A DNA stretch of 64,000 bases from Microbulbifer harenosus (GTDB lineage Bacteria; Pseudomonadota; Gammaproteobacteria; Pseudomonadales; Cellvibrionaceae), in assembly GCF_005771435.1 (NCBI RefSeq), contig NZ_VANI01000007.1:1-64000 (forward strand). Reading direction: 5' to 3'. The notes beneath the pieces were generated by a model. The model did no database searches and was not told the origin of the DNA. It saw only the letters and a list, made by a program, of their open reading frames with translations. How positions within the stretch are numbered: position 1 is the stretch's first letter; each line of letters starts with the position of its first letter. Positions 1 to 10,208 of the stretch are shown in pieces. A program made the translations under genes and the position numbers.

Positions 1-210
1 TTGCTCGGAATGCTGTACCTAGCCTCAGGATAAATCCTGAGATTTGGCGTAATTCATTGACATGAGTTACTTGCTTCCGATAAATCTTTTTCTGGCCCTT
101 CCCAATTAAGGTCAGGGGCAGATGTTCGATCCATCACTCCGCAAGCACCCACACATATTGCTTGATCGAATTTTTAAACAACTCAGCGTGACGCTCGGTC
201 ATCACTGGGG
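1..210 (-). other. 5' leader of a 16S rRNA transcript
   Basis: On the minus strand this stretch resembles the leader that precedes 16S rRNA in pseudomonads. It has an AT-rich boxA-like segment near 172-184, followed by a segment at about 141-168 reading like the conserved AAGCAAT...GTGGGTGCTTG leader. A hairpin with arms CTCAGGA and TCCTGAG lies at 24-41. The 16S gene itself would start just left of position 1 and is not in the window. The tyrS-rrn neighbourhood known from Pseudomonas supports this reading. No protein gene is supported here; two short open frames across it have no coding character. Confidence 0.75.
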
Positions 211-216
211 ACGCGT

Positions 217-370
217 ATTCTACACATCCGATCTGCTGAAGCAAGTGCTTTCTGGCAGACTTTTTTTGGCTTCGAAAACGTTAAACCTCAACGCTTTCGA
301 GCACCTCGGCCACCGCTTCCGGCGACCTTCGAAGTGGCGCGCATTATAGCGACCTCTTCGACCTTGGCAA
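217..370 (-). promoter_or_regulatory. Tandem rRNA operon promoters P1 and P2
   Basis: Two sigma70-type promoters point left, toward the rRNA leader. P1 has -35 TTGCCA (365-370) and -10 TATAAT (343-348), spacer 16. P2 has -35 TTGCTT (239-244) and -10 TAGAAT (217-222), spacer 16. An A-rich tract just upstream of P2 (about 257-270) could be an UP element. The two -10 boxes are 126 bp apart, close to the P1-P2 spacing of E. coli rrn operons. The stretch 371-561 up to the tyrS stop holds no gene I can support. Confidence 0.75.
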
Positions 371-561
371 GCGCTTTCTGAAATTCTTTTTCAGGGAAAA
401 CCCTTTGAAGATCAACAGCTTACTTTGCCATCCCGCCGCGCTTTGAGTTGCCTCGTCAGCGGCGAGGGCGCGAACTATACGAATCCGACCCCGCCGGCGC
501 AAGCACTTTTGTGACAAAACTGTAAAAAAGATTTTCCGCTTAAAAAACACTCAAAAACTGA

Positions 562-1872
562 TCAGGCGGAACGGTAGAAGAGGTGGTATTTCTTTTTCCC
601 CAGGCGAACAACATAGAAACGTTCGTGCATGGCCCTGCCACCTGCAAATACCTCTGCAGGAACGCCATTGCTGTCCATACCCACGTCAGCCCCATTCACC
701 AAAACCGCATTGCGGCCGAGGGCATCTTTCACCTGCTTTCCTGACGGTGCCATGCCGGCATCCACCAGCAACTGAATCAGACTTTGTTCAGCGGTGAACT
801 CGCGTGGCAACTCTGAGCTGGGCAGGCCGTCAAGGCGCAGCTGCTCCAGATCGCTCTGAGAAAGCTCTTCAATACCGCCGGAGAAAAGCGCCTGGGATAT
901 ACGCTCGGCAGCCTGAAGCCCCTCCTCACCGTGAACCAGACGAGTCACCTCTTTGGCGAGTACGCCCTGCGCTTCCGGGCGCCCCTGACGCTCCGCATCC
1001 GCCTTTTCAAGCGCGTCGATGGCGTCGACACTCAGGAAAGTAAAGTAGCGCAGGAACTTGTACACATCCGCGTCCGCCGTATTCAGCCAGAACTGGTAGA
1101 AGGCGTAGGGTGATGTGCGCTTTGGGTCGAGCCAGATGGTACCGCTTTCGGTTTTACCGAATTTGGTGCCATCCGCCTTGGTGACCAGCGGCAGGGTAAG
1201 GCCGAAGACTTTTCCGCGGTGCTGGCGACGGGTGAGATCCACGCCACCGGTAATATTGCCCCACTGATCAGACCCACCGATTTGCAGGGTGCACTGATAA
1301 CGCTTGTACAGCTCAGAGAAATCCATGGACTGCAGCAGGATGTAGGCAAATTCGGTGAAGGAAATACCCTCCCCTTCCCGCTGAAGCCGCTGCTTGACGG
1401 ACTCTTTGTTTACCATATTGTTGACGGAGAAGTGCTTACCCACGTCTCGCAGGAAGTCGAGCACACTCAGGTCTTTGGTCCAGTCCAGGTTGTTGACAAC
1501 AATGCCGGGGTTTTCAACAGCGTCGAAATCAACAAACGCGCTGACCTGCTGCTTGATTTTCTCCACCCAGCCAGCGACCACTTCCGGCGTATTGAGTGAA
1601 CGCTCCTGCGCTTTGAAGGAAGGGTCGCCAATCAGGCCGGTTGCGCCGCCAACCAGTGCGATCGGTTTGTGACCTGCCGCCTGAAACCTCTTGAGTGTCA
1701 GCAGGGGAACTAGACTCCCTATGTGAAGGGAATCCGCAGTGGGATCAAAGCCGCAATAGAGTGTGCGACTCGCTTCTGCCAGGTGCTGCTCCAGTTCGCC
1801 GTCACCGGTGGCCTGATTGACCAGCCCGCGGCGCGTAAGATCTTCCAGCAGTGTCGCATCCACTCCGGCCAT
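562..1872 (-). CDS. tyrS: Tyrosyl-tRNA synthetase
   Basis: It charges tRNA-Tyr with tyrosine in the cytoplasm. The 436-residue protein has the class I signature HIGS at about residue 50 and the second signature as KFGKT, the form found in E. coli-type TyrRS instead of KMSKS. The motif [11 protein letters not shown] lies between them and an S4-like RNA-binding domain closes the protein. I chose the ATG at 1872 because AAGGGG lies a few bases upstream; an in-frame start ten codons earlier has no such site. It is divergent from the M23 peptidase gene and ends 190 bp before the rRNA promoters, as in Pseudomonas. The 317 bp between the two genes contain only likely promoters. Confidence 0.96.
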   Translation of the reverse strand: MAGVDATLLEDLTRRGLVNQATGDGELEQHLAEASRTLYCGFDPTADSLHIGSLVPLLTLKRFQAAGHKPIALVGGATGLIGDPSFKAQERSLNTPEVVAGWVEKIKQQVSAFVDFDAVENPGIVVNNLDWTKDLSVLDFLRDVGKHFSVNNMVNKESVKQRLQREGEGISFTEFAYILLQSMDFSELYKRYQCTLQIGGSDQWGNITGGVDLTRRQHRGKVFGLTLPLVTKADGTKFGKTESGTIWLDPKRTSPYAFYQFWLNTADADVYKFLRYFTFLSVDAIDALEKADAERQGRPEAQGVLAKEVTRLVHGEEGLQAAERISQALFSGGIEELSQSDLEQLRLDGLPSSELPREFTAEQSLIQLLVDAGMAPSGKQVKDALGRNAVLVNGADVGMDSNGVPAEVFAGGRAMHERFYVVRLGKKKYHLFYRSA

Positions 1873-2189
1873 TGTATCCCCTTGCAGTAAGTTCATTTGC
1901 ACTCAAAAGCCCCGGCAACTGGTTCCGGCGGCGAAAAATTGGGCTGCAAATGTACCGAATCCTGCGGCAAATACAAGCGCGGCCGGACGCTGGCGAACAA
2001 TGGCCAGCCCCCGGAGGCGGTGGCAAAAAACGCCGGCAAGACAGAGGAACCGAATCATGGACAGACAGGTCAATTACCCCGTGAACCACGGCGGGAATTT
2101 TGTTATAAAGCCCTCTTTGTGTTCGTTTTTTAGGCATGATCGCCGGGATCACATAACAATGACTATCAGCGCCACCACCGTATAAAGCC

Positions 2190-3572
2190 ATGCAAAATCA
2201 CCGCAAAAATCCACGCCTGCTGGGCGCCCTGGGCAAACATTTCCCGAGAACCCACGCACTGGCTGCCGGTGCCGCAAGCTTCGCGCTGGCGCTCACCCTG
2301 TTCGTATCCCCTCCAGATGTAGAGGCCAAGCGCACGGCGCTGGAAGTTTCCCTCAGCCTGCCCGAAGAAGCGGCTGCAGCACCGGCACCCCTAGCACCTC
2401 AGGACACTGCCCCTCAAAGCGTGATGGAAGGGCTGCGCATCGTGCAGGAAACCGTGCGCAACGGAGACACCCTCTCCGACCTGTTCCAGCGCGCCGGCCT
2501 CAGCAATGCGGAGATGTACCAATTGCTGTCCAGCGGCAAGGAAGCCAAGCAACTGGCCAAGCTGGTACCGGGTGAAAACCTCACGTTCCAGATCGACGGG
2601 AGTGGCAGCCTGCAGAGTCTCGAGCTGCACCGCGATCGCCTCAGCAAGGTGGAGTTCAGCCGCGACAGCTCCGACGAATACAAGTACGCCCTGCATCAAC
2701 GCGAAGCGGAGCGCTACACCGCGTTCCGACAGGGTGAAATCGAGAGCTCCTTGTTCGTAGACGGCAGTAAAGCTGGCCTCAGCAACAACCTGATCATGGA
2801 AATGGCCGATATCTTCGGCTCCGACATCGACTTTGCACTGGACATCCGCAAAGGCGACAGCTTCAGCGTGGTGTTTGACGAGGAGTTTCTCGACGGCGAG
2901 AAGATCGGCAACGGCGCCATTCAGGCGGTGACCTTCACCAACCAGGGCAAGACGTTCAGTGCGGTGCGCTACACCGACAGCAACGGTGACACCAACTACT
3001 ACACGCCGGAAGGCAAAAGCATGCGCAAGGCGTTCATCCGCACTCCAGTGGATATTGGCCGCATCAGCTCACATTTCAATCCGCGTCGCCTGCACCCCAT
3101 TTTCAAGACGCACCGCCCGCACAACGGCACCGATTACGCGGCTCCGACGGGAACACCGGTGTACTCCGCTGGTGACGGCAAAGTCATCAAGTCAGGGTAC
3201 AGTAAGGCCAACGGCAACTATGTGTTCGTACAGCATGGCGAGCGCTATGTAACCCGCTACCTGCATCTGCACAAGCGCAGTGTAAAGCAGGGGCAGCGCG
3301 TGAAGCAGCGCCAGGTCATTGGCACCGTGGGCTCCACCGGTTACGCCACCGGCCCGCACCTGCACTATGAATTCCTGGTGGACGGCCACCACCGCAATCC
3401 GGCCACCATCGTGCGCCAGCTGCCGAAGGCAAAGGCGATCGCCTCTTCAGAAATGGCGCGCTTCCAGGCCCAGACCCAGCCGCTGATGGCGCAGCTCGAG
3501 CGCTATGAGCAGCCGGCACTGGCCAAGAATGAAGACGACAAAAACAAAGACAAGAAGGACTCCGTAAACTGA
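2190..3572 (+). CDS. M23 family murein endopeptidase (MepM/YebA type)
   Basis: This is a predicted cell-wall DD-endopeptidase of 460 residues. It starts with an N-terminal signal or anchor segment (about residues 20-45), followed by a LysM/OapA-like domain (from about residue 85, ETVRNGDTLSDLFQRAG). The M23 domain is C-terminal, with zinc ligands in HNGTDYAAP and in HLHYEF. Family members cut peptide cross-links so that new murein can be inserted. It is followed without a gap by anmK, which recycles anhydro-muramic acid, so the pair links cleavage with recycling. The C-terminal tail is rich in Lys and Asp. No strong Shine-Dalgarno precedes the ATG, so the start could lie slightly elsewhere. 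Confidence 0.93.
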   Translation: MQNHRKNPRLLGALGKHFPRTHALAAGAASFALALTLFVSPPDVEAKRTALEVSLSLPEEAAAAPAPLAPQDTAPQSVMEGLRIVQETVRNGDTLSDLFQRAGLSNAEMYQLLSSGKEAKQLAKLVPGENLTFQIDGSGSLQSLELHRDRLSKVEFSRDSSDEYKYALHQREAERYTAFRQGEIESSLFVDGSKAGLSNNLIMEMADIFGSDIDFALDIRKGDSFSVVFDEEFLDGEKIGNGAIQAVTFTNQGKTFSAVRYTDSNGDTNYYTPEGKSMRKAFIRTPVDIGRISSHFNPRRLHPIFKTHRPHNGTDYAAPTGTPVYSAGDGKVIKSGYSKANGNYVFVQHGERYVTRYLHLHKRSVKQGQRVKQRQVIGTVGSTGYATGPHLHYEFLVDGHHRNPATIVRQLPKAKAIASSEMARFQAQTQPLMAQLERYEQPALAKNEDDKNKDKKDSVN

Positions 3573-4685
3573 ATGACGGATCTCTATATCGGTCTGATGT
3601 CCGGCACCAGTATCGACTCCATCGATGCGGTGCTGGTGGAGTTCTCTGAAACTGGCGACGCCCTGCAGTGCCAGACCCGGGCGGCACTCGGGTACCCTAT
3701 TTCTTCGGAAATGCGCGAGGCGATCCTCGCCCTCTGCGCGCCGGGGCCCTCGGAATTGGACCGGGCCGGTCAGCTCGACCGACAGCTCGGCCAGGAGTTT
3801 GCCGCCGCCGCGCTCGCCGTTTTAAAGCAAGCCGGAGTCGCGCCCTCTGCCGTCACTGCCATAGGCAGCCACGGCCAGACCGTGCGCCACCGGCCACCGG
3901 GCAGTGTCTCCATCCCCTTCTCCCTGCAACTTGGCGACCCCAATACCATTGCCGCCCTGACCGGCATTACCACCGTAGCGGACTTCCGCCGCCGGGATAT
4001 GGCATTGGGCGGTCAAGGAGCACCGCTAATGCCCGCCTTCCACAATGCGGTGTTCCGCGCCGACCGCGACCGCGCGGTAGTAAATATTGGCGGCATGGCA
4101 AACATTACCGAGCTGACAGCCAGCGGTGGCGTGCGCGGCTACGATACCGGCCCGGGCAACGCCCTTCTGGACTACTGGATCAAACTGCACCGGGGCACCG
4201 CATATGATGCCGACGGCGCCTGGGCCGCCAGCGGCAGTGTGCATCCTGAGCTTCTCAACCGGTTGATGGCCGATCCTTTTTTCGCCGCGCCAGCACCCAA
4301 GAGCACTGGCCGCGAAGCGTTCAACCCTAACTGGCTGGAGCTGGCCTGCGCCGGCATGGAACTGGCCCCCGCCGATGTCCAGGCGACACTGGCGGAAGTA
4401 ACCGCGGCATCCATTGCCAACGGGGTGCACGAATTTGCCCGCGGCGGTGAATTACTAGTGTGCGGCGGCGGTGCCCGCAACCAGGATCTGATGGAGCGCC
4501 TGCGCCGGCGTCTCCCCACCTGGTTGGTGGCAGCCACGGATCAGTACGGCATTGACGCAGACTGGGTGGAAGGCGCCGGCTTTGCATGGCTGGCGCGCCA
4601 GACCATACATGGGCTCAGCGGCAACTGCCCGGCAGTCACCGGCGCGGAAAAAGAAACTATCTTGGGAGGAATCTTTCCCGCCTGA
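3573..4685 (+). CDS. anmK: Anhydro-N-acetylmuramic acid kinase
   Basis: AnmK phosphorylates and hydrates 1,6-anhydroMurNAc to MurNAc-6-phosphate in murein recycling. The 370-residue length is normal for the family. It begins with the typical YIGLMSGTSIDSIDAVL nucleotide-binding segment, and it has the internal VNIGGMANIT and GYDTGPGNALLD motifs and a C-terminal CGGGARN motif. The ATG lies directly after the stop of the M23 peptidase gene, so the two are probably translated from one message. The same order (peptidase, anmK, then erpA on the other strand) is known in Pseudomonas. Confidence 0.96.
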   Translation: MTDLYIGLMSGTSIDSIDAVLVEFSETGDALQCQTRAALGYPISSEMREAILALCAPGPSELDRAGQLDRQLGQEFAAAALAVLKQAGVAPSAVTAIGSHGQTVRHRPPGSVSIPFSLQLGDPNTIAALTGITTVADFRRRDMALGGQGAPLMPAFHNAVFRADRDRAVVNIGGMANITELTASGGVRGYDTGPGNALLDYWIKLHRGTAYDADGAWAASGSVHPELLNRLMADPFFAAPAPKSTGREAFNPNWLELACAGMELAPADVQATLAEVTAASIANGVHEFARGGELLVCGGGARNQDLMERLRRRLPTWLVAATDQYGIDADWVEGAGFAWLARQTIHGLSGNCPAVTGAEKETILGGIFPA

Positions 4686-4771
4686 CGCGGCTGTGAATCG
4701 CGTAACCGATGGGAAAGGATGGCGCCCAATACAGGATTTTCCGGGCGCTCTCGATCTATCAGATTCAGGTC

Positions 4772-5125
4772 TCAGATAGAGAAGGATGAACCGCAACCAC
4801 AGGTGGAGGAGGCATTCGGGTTCTGCACCACAAAGCGGGAACCGGACAACCCCTCTTCATAGTCCACACTGGCACCCACCAGGTATGGGTAGCTCATGGC
4901 ATCGACCAGTACCTGGATGCCATCTTTCTCGATCACGGCGTCATCTTCCGCAACCAGCTCATCAAAGGTAAAGCCGTACTGGAAGCCGGAGCAGCCGCCG
5001 CCGGTCACAAATACCCGCAGCTTCAGATCGGGATTGCCTTCCTCTTCCAGCAATCCCCTGACCTTGGCAACGGCCTTTTCGGTCACCTGGACCGGATCGG
5101 GAGAAAAGGAAACAGCTTCAGACAT
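4772..5125 (-). CDS. erpA: Iron-sulfur cluster insertion protein ErpA
   Basis: This A-type carrier delivers Fe-S clusters to apoproteins. The 117-residue protein has the three conserved cysteines: one in [11 protein letters not shown] and two in the C-terminal CGCG. The N terminus ([18 protein letters not shown]) is typical of ErpA, and the neighbourhood (anmK on one side, bactofilin on the other) is that of Pseudomonas erpA, which separates it from IscA and SufA. It converges on anmK. The 86 bp between them hold a GC-rich dyad (GCGCCC/GGGCGC near 4720-4750) without a clear U-tract. Confidence 0.95.
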   Translation of the reverse strand: MSEAVSFSPDPVQVTEKAVAKVRGLLEEEGNPDLKLRVFVTGGGCSGFQYGFTFDELVAEDDAVIEKDGIQVLVDAMSYPYLVGASVDYEEGLSGSRFVVQNPNASSTCGCGSSFSI

Positions 5126-5265
5126 AGATAACTCTCGAAACAGATTCTCAGCCCCTGCCTGGGGCTGCCCACCACGAAAGGTGGTGGCGCGGGCGCATTA
5201 TGGGTAAAACCCAGCAAATGGGTCAAGTATTGCCAAATTTCCCGGGTTTCACCAATGGCCGCGAA

Positions 5266-5676
5266 TTATTCCGCTTCGGCGCTGGCTTCGGTGGAATAGC
5301 CCAACATCCGCGGCTCGCCGGCGTTGTCGACATCCACATTGGAAACCAAAGAGCCGTTGACCTGGGCACCCTTGACCATCTCGATCAGTTTGTAGTGCAC
5401 ATTTCCCTCGACAATAGCTTTGGAGGCAAGCTCCAGGTGGCCGCTGGCGTGCACGTCGCCTTTCACATTGCCGTTCACCACCACGTTGGGCACCCGGATC
5501 TCACCCTCGATGATACCGCCATCGACGATCTGCAGGCGCGCTTCGCTGTCGCTGTGGGCAGAGACATTGCCATTCACCCGGCCCTCGATCACCAGGTTAC
5601 CGCGAAAATGCAGATCACCGGTCACCTCGGTGTGGCGGGCGATCAGCGTCGTATTGTTACCGCCGGTGTTTGCCAT
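5266..5676 (-). CDS. Bactofilin family cytoskeletal protein
   Basis: Bactofilins are self-assembling beta-helical scaffolds that localise cell-wall enzymes. The protein has about 136 residues. Its core (residues 10-115) is a repeated pattern of short beta-turns rich in Gly, Asn and Val, such as GDLHFRGNLVIEGRVNGNV, with a flexible polar tail. I chose the inner ATG at 5676 because an AAAGAGAAA stretch precedes it; a start at 5700 would add MLKKKEKI. It lies downstream of the DUF6776 gene on the same strand, with 79-102 bp between them. Its neighbours suggest a role in envelope or cell shape, but no partner can be named from sequence. Confidence 0.88.
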   Translation of the reverse strand: MANTGGNNTTLIARHTEVTGDLHFRGNLVIEGRVNGNVSAHSDSEARLQIVDGGIIEGEIRVPNVVVNGNVKGDVHASGHLELASKAIVEGNVHYKLIEMVKGAQVNGSLVSNVDVDNAGEPRMLGYSTEASAEAE

Positions 5677-5778
5677 AATTTTCTCTTTCTTTTTCAACAT
5701 GATTCAACCAAAACCTCTTGAATGGAGCGGAGCCTGGTAACTCCAGTGACGCGCAGCTGCGCCCTCAGCTTCAGCAGC

Positions 5779-6522
5779 TCAACTCTGCTGCACCAGCCAG
5801 CCGTAGCGCTGGTCGATATTGAAACCATTGCGCTTGCTGGACTTGAGCGACAGTTCCACACCTTCCGGCACAAAGCCCTCAGGCAACTGCAGCTCTCCCT
5901 CGATATTCTGGAAATACTTGAACCGCAGGGGGATGGATTCGCTCTCTACCTGCGGCGACAAATCCGCCAAAGCGTAGCGGCGTGACTGACCGTCCAGCTG
6001 TCCGACAATGGTGAACTGCACCGCGCCGGTCACCACCTGATGACTTGCCGCGGACTGCTGCACCAGTAACTTGTATTGATAGCGGCGCTCACCGGCATCG
6101 GAAATGCTGAAACGACCGATGGAGACACCATCGCCGCCCTCAGACGGTGCCATAATCCCGCGGTAAAAGGAGATTTCCTGGCGCAGCTCGGCGATCTGGT
6201 TTTCCTTCGCCACCAGCTCCCCGCGCAAGGACTCCCCGGCCTGCTCGCCGATAGCCACGGACTGCTCGGCCGTGGCGGCACGCACCCTCAGGGCCTCGAT
6301 CTCCGCGCGCAGGTGCTCCACCTCATCCAGCGTTTTGGCATGAGCACGGGATTTTTCGTCCAGATTCCTGCTCAGCTGGTACTGGCCCGCAAAAAAGGCT
6401 CCGGCACTCGTAGAGAGCACCAGCAGGGTCACCCCCAGTACAGAGAAAACACCGTGAATGATGGGCCTGTGGGGCACCACCTTCATACGGTACTGTTTGC
6501 TGCCTTTCACTTTGCGTGTCAT
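5779..6522 (-). CDS. DUF6776 family membrane-anchored coiled-coil protein
   Basis: The function is not known. The 247-residue protein has a basic N terminus, one membrane helix at about residues 25-48, a coiled coil at about 50-120 (DEVEHLRAEIEALRVRAATA), and a C-terminal beta-rich domain of about 120 residues with the segment EISFYRGIM before it. The topology would place the C-terminal domain in the periplasm. It sits between argC and the bactofilin gene on the same strand, the conserved place of this family in relatives of Pseudomonas as I recall it. A link to bactofilin-dependent envelope organisation is inference from position only. Confidence 0.75.
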   Translation of the reverse strand: MTRKVKGSKQYRMKVVPHRPIIHGVFSVLGVTLLVLSTSAGAFFAGQYQLSRNLDEKSRAHAKTLDEVEHLRAEIEALRVRAATAEQSVAIGEQAGESLRGELVAKENQIAELRQEISFYRGIMAPSEGGDGVSIGRFSISDAGERRYQYKLLVQQSAASHQVVTGAVQFTIVGQLDGQSRRYALADLSPQVESESIPLRFKYFQNIEGELQLPEGFVPEGVELSLKSSKRNGFNIDQRYGWLVQQS

Positions 6523-6581
6523 TGGTCTGGAATGTACTGCCTGGGTGTCGTGTATTTTGTTGTTGCCTGACTGCGCCGATT

Positions 6582-7637
6582 CTAAGGCAGCAGTGCCGGG
6601 CTCTCTAGCCCCTGGTTCTCATTTAAACCAAACATGATGTTCATGTTCTGGATCGCTTGTGCGGATGCGCCCTTGGCCAGGTTATCGATGACCGACAGCA
6701 CCACCACAGTATCTCTCCCCTGCGGCCGCAGCACCGCCAGCCGGCACATGTTGGTGCCGCGCACGCTGCGGGTCTGTGGATGGCTGCCCGCGGGCATCAC
6801 ATCGACAAAGGGTTCGGACTGATAGCGCTGTTCGAACAGCTGTTGCAGCGATTCCTGGGCGGATTCCGCCGCTGCGGGATTCTCCAGTGTCGCGTACAGG
6901 GTGGCGTGAATACCGCGCACCATCGGTAGCAGGTGCGGCACAAACGTCAGCGCCACCGGGCCTCCGGCGGCGCGACTCAAACCCTGCTCGATTTCCGGCA
7001 GGTGGCGGTGGCCGGAGGCACCGTAGGCGCGGAAACTATCGTTATTCTCGGCAAACAGCAGATCTGTCTTGCCCTGGCGCCCGGCGCCGCTGGCGCCGCT
7101 GGCCGCATTCGCGATCAAACCGGTGGGTTCAATCAGCCCGGCCTCCAGCAGCGGCAGAAAGCCCAACTGAATGGACGTCGGATAGCAACCGGGGCACGCA
7201 ATGAGTTGCGCGCTGGCGATCTGCGCACGGTTCACTTCCGGCAGTCCGTATACCGCCTGCGCAGCGAGTTCCGGACAGGCGTGCTGCTGGCCGTACCATT
7301 TCTCCCACGCGGGGATATCCTGCAGGCGGAAATCCGCCGACAGATCGATGATCCGCACACCGCGCGCCACCAATTCCGGCACCTGCGCCTGGGCGACACC
7401 GTGGGGAGTGGCAAAAAACACCACATCGCACTGGGCCAGCTCGTCCACTTCCGGTGCGGTGAATTTCAGATCGTAATGACCGCGGAGGCTGGGAAAGAGT
7501 TCCGCCACCGGCGTACCGGCTTCCGCGCGGGAAGTGATCGCGGTGACCTTCACCCCCGAATGCCCGGACAACAGGCGCAACAGCTCCACACCTGTATAAC
7601 CTGTTCCCCCTACGATTGCCGCTTTGATGACGCTCAC
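6582..7637 (-). CDS. argC: N-acetyl-gamma-glutamyl-phosphate reductase
   Basis: ArgC carries out the NADPH-dependent third step of arginine synthesis, giving N-acetylglutamate semialdehyde. The 351-residue protein starts with the nucleotide-binding loop [16 protein letters not shown]. It has the catalytic cysteine in ACPGCYPTS and the conserved GASGAGR segment. I chose a GTG start at 7637 because GAGGAG lies five bases upstream and the Rossmann strand begins at once. An upstream extension would add about 49 residues of low-complexity translation. It is divergent from the CLC gene. Confidence 0.95.
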   Translation of the reverse strand: MSVIKAAIVGGTGYTGVELLRLLSGHSGVKVTAITSRAEAGTPVAELFPSLRGHYDLKFTAPEVDELAQCDVVFFATPHGVAQAQVPELVARGVRIIDLSADFRLQDIPAWEKWYGQQHACPELAAQAVYGLPEVNRAQIASAQLIACPGCYPTSIQLGFLPLLEAGLIEPTGLIANAASGASGAGRQGKTDLLFAENNDSFRAYGASGHRHLPEIEQGLSRAAGGPVALTFVPHLLPMVRGIHATLYATLENPAAAESAQESLQQLFEQRYQSEPFVDVMPAGSHPQTRSVRGTNMCRLAVLRPQGRDTVVVLSVIDNLAKGASAQAIQNMNIMFGLNENQGLESPALLP

Positions 7638-7770
7638 GCTCGCTCCTCGCTGATCATTTTCCCCAGGCTCGACGCCAGCCCCTGCTGGCGGGCGGTTGCC
7701 CCTGTATACTGAGCCGTGCACTCTACCATAAGCCAACCCGTTGACAGCCAAACACAAGTAAGGACACGCC

Positions 7771-9582
7771 GTGCGGCGCAGCAAGCAGCCTGATTCTTCC
7801 CCGTTTTCTCACACACGGCGCCGGCACGCCAGGCTGCTGGAGCAGCTGCAATTGCAACTGTCCTCGCAGCAGGCGCTCTCAGTGCTCATTCTGCTGGCGC
7901 TGATCATCGGCATCTGTGCAGGGCTGGTCGTCATTGGGTTCCGCCAACTGAGCGAGGCTCCCGCGATCCTGTACCTGCCGAGGGTCGACGATTTTGAATC
8001 CCTACCGGACACTTGGCGCTTCGGACTACCCGTGCTCGGCGCCCTAGTACTTGGCATCATATTTCACTGGATGGCCCCCTCCGGTCGCCCCACCGGTGTG
8101 GTCCACGTGCTCGACCGCCTGCACAATCACCAGGGCAAGATGCCGATGAAAAACGCTTTGCTGCAGTTTTTCGCCGGCGCGCTGGCGTTGCTGAGCGGTC
8201 AGTCCGTCGGCCGCGAAGGCCCCTCGGTACACCTCGGGGCCGCCACCGGCAGCTGGGTGGCGCACCGCCTGCGCCTGCCAAACAACTCGGTGCGCACTCT
8301 GCTGGCCTGCGGCGTGGCCGCAGCCATCGCGGCCTCCTTCAATACCCCGCTCGCGGGTGTGATTTTCGCAATGGAAGTGGTGATGCTGGAGTACACCGTG
8401 GCCGGCTTCCTGCCGGTGATGATCGCCGCCGTCAGCGGCACCGCGGCCAGCCGCCTGGCGTTCGGCCACCAGGCCGCATTCAGCGTACCCGCGTCGCAAC
8501 TGGAATCCCTGGCGGAGCTGCCAATTCTATTCGTCTGTGCACTGGTGATCGGCGCGCTGGCCGCGTTATTCATCATCAGCCAGCGCTATCTGGTGCCACT
8601 ACAGCAGCAACACTCTCCGCTGCTGCGCTTCACCCTGGTGGGCATCGCCACCGGCATTCTCGCGCTGTGGATTCCGGAAATCCTCGGCACCGGCTACGAC
8701 ACTTTGGAGCTGACAATGCTCGGCCAGTTGGGCGTCGCCGCGCTCGCCGTCATCGTGCTGGCGAAGCTGGCCGCCACTGCGCTCGCCACCGGCCTCGGAA
8801 TTCCCGGCGGTGTCATCGGTCCCAGCCTCATTCTCGGCGCATGTATTGGCGGCGGTGCCGGGCATCTGGCCAATCACTGGCTGGGCGCAGCCACCGCAAG
8901 CCCGGGGCTCTACGCCATGGTCGGCATGGCGGCGATGATGGCGGCCCTGCTGAACGCCCCATTGGCGGCCCTGCTTGCAATCCTGGAACTCACGTATAAC
9001 CCCAACGTACTGTTCCCGGCAATGATGACCATCGTGGTGGCATGCCTGGTGAGCCGACAGATCTTCGCCACCGAGGGCATTTACCAGGAATCCCTGCGGG
9101 CGCTGGGTAAGAGCGGTACCCCAAGCTGGCGTGCGCAGCTGCTGAGCCGGGTAGGCGTCACCAGTGTCATGGAACGCGCGGTGGCCATCACTCCGCCACT
9201 ACTCGAGCGCACCCAGGCCGAGCGGCTGATCGAGCGGCAGCCCGCGTGGCTGCTGGTGGGAGGCGAGGACACGCCGCAGGCGCTGCGCACCGCGGATCTG
9301 GCGAATTTCCTGCAGCGGCCGAAAAAGGACAGCGAGGACGCAGAACCGGACGGCAACAGCGAGGAAAAAATCGACTTGTTGCGTCTGCCGGGCGAACGCC
9401 TGCAAATGGCCCCGATCAGTTGGCGCGCCACCCTGCTGGAAGCCCAGCAACGGCTGGAAAAGCGTGGCGCCGGCGCTCTGTATGTCGGGCGCGACTATGA
9501 CCAGGGCAGCCCAGGTGTACTGGACAGCGACGTGGCGGGTATCATCCTGCCGCAACACATCGAGCATTATTACCGCCAGTGA
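7771..9582 (+). CDS. CLC-family chloride channel or Cl-/H+ antiporter
   Basis: This is an inner-membrane anion transporter of 603 residues. The first 430 residues hold the CLC fold with its marks. GREGP carries the gating glutamate, FAMEVV sits at the place of the internal proton glutamate, and [10 protein letters not shown] is the second anion-binding loop. The C-terminal 170 residues resemble a degenerate pair of CBS domains with an acidic insert (about residues 515-535). The GTG start has AAGGA at good distance. Whether it is an exchanger or a channel cannot be told safely, though the retained glutamates favour an exchanger. It is followed by hemJ at 74 bp. Confidence 0.9.
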   Translation: MRRSKQPDSSPFSHTRRRHARLLEQLQLQLSSQQALSVLILLALIIGICAGLVVIGFRQLSEAPAILYLPRVDDFESLPDTWRFGLPVLGALVLGIIFHWMAPSGRPTGVVHVLDRLHNHQGKMPMKNALLQFFAGALALLSGQSVGREGPSVHLGAATGSWVAHRLRLPNNSVRTLLACGVAAAIAASFNTPLAGVIFAMEVVMLEYTVAGFLPVMIAAVSGTAASRLAFGHQAAFSVPASQLESLAELPILFVCALVIGALAALFIISQRYLVPLQQQHSPLLRFTLVGIATGILALWIPEILGTGYDTLELTMLGQLGVAALAVIVLAKLAATALATGLGIPGGVIGPSLILGACIGGGAGHLANHWLGAATASPGLYAMVGMAAMMAALLNAPLAALLAILELTYNPNVLFPAMMTIVVACLVSRQIFATEGIYQESLRALGKSGTPSWRAQLLSRVGVTSVMERAVAITPPLLERTQAERLIERQPAWLLVGGEDTPQALRTADLANFLQRPKKDSEDAEPDGNSEEKIDLLRLPGERLQMAPISWRATLLEAQQRLEKRGAGALYVGRDYDQGSPGVLDSDVAGIILPQHIEHYYRQ

Positions 9583-9656
9583 CATGCAACCAGGCACCAC
9601 TGGCCACAAAAATCACAAGCCTTTAAGCCGGTTCAAATACCGGAACAGGAGCCTCC

Positions 9657-10079
9657 ATGCTTTGGGTAAAAGCCTTCCACATTGTGTCCATGGTCTGCTG
9701 GTTTGCTGCGCTGTTCTATCTGCCACGCCTGTTCGTTTACCACGTGGATGCCACCGATGCCCTGAGCAGAGACCGTTTTTCGATCATGGAGCGGCGCCTT
9801 TACCGGGGCATCGCCACCCCATCGATGATCGCAACCATTGTCTTCGGCGGCTGGCTGATCAGCTACAACGCCGATTACTACCTGTCCGCCGGCTGGCTGC
9901 ACGCCAAACTCACCGTGGTGGTGCTGCTGATCGGTTACCACCATATTTGCGGCCGCTATGTGAAGAAGTTTGCCGCCGGTACCGTACAAAAGAGCGGGCG
10001 TTTCTTCCGGGTGTTCAACGAGCTGCCGGTACTGGCGTTGCTGGCCATCGTGATACTCGCCGTGGTCAGGCCATTCTGA
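9657..10079 (+). CDS. hemJ: Protoporphyrinogen oxidase HemJ
   Basis: HemJ oxidises protoporphyrinogen IX to protoporphyrin IX, the penultimate step of haem synthesis, in the inner membrane. The 140-residue protein has four hydrophobic helices and begins MLWVKAFHIVSMVCWFAALFYLPRLFVYH, split here as LWVKAFHIVSMVCWF and ALFYLPRLFVYH. These are the family's conserved N-terminal His and the LPRLFVYH motif. AGGAG precedes the ATG. It lies near argC, as in Pseudomonas, and the window also holds hemL and hemB of the same pathway, though not in one operon. Confidence 0.92.
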   Translation: MLWVKAFHIVSMVCWFAALFYLPRLFVYHVDATDALSRDRFSIMERRLYRGIATPSMIATIVFGGWLISYNADYYLSAGWLHAKLTVVVLLIGYHHICGRYVKKFAAGTVQKSGRFFRVFNELPVLALLAIVILAVVRPF

Positions 10080-10208
10080 TTCACCCGCTGGCGGGCGCGG
10101 CAGCTCTCGCAATTCTGTAACAGGGGCGCGCGAGGCCACCCGCCAATGTCCCCCTGCAGAAGTACGGGGGCTAGAATTAGGAAACCCGCGCAACACTCCC
10201 GAAAGTTC

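Noticed and set aside
122-550. Two short open frames (122-349 plus, 344-550 minus) in the rRNA promoter region
   Set aside because: They overlap the -10/-35 boxes and leader elements, lack ribosome sites and have no protein-like composition.
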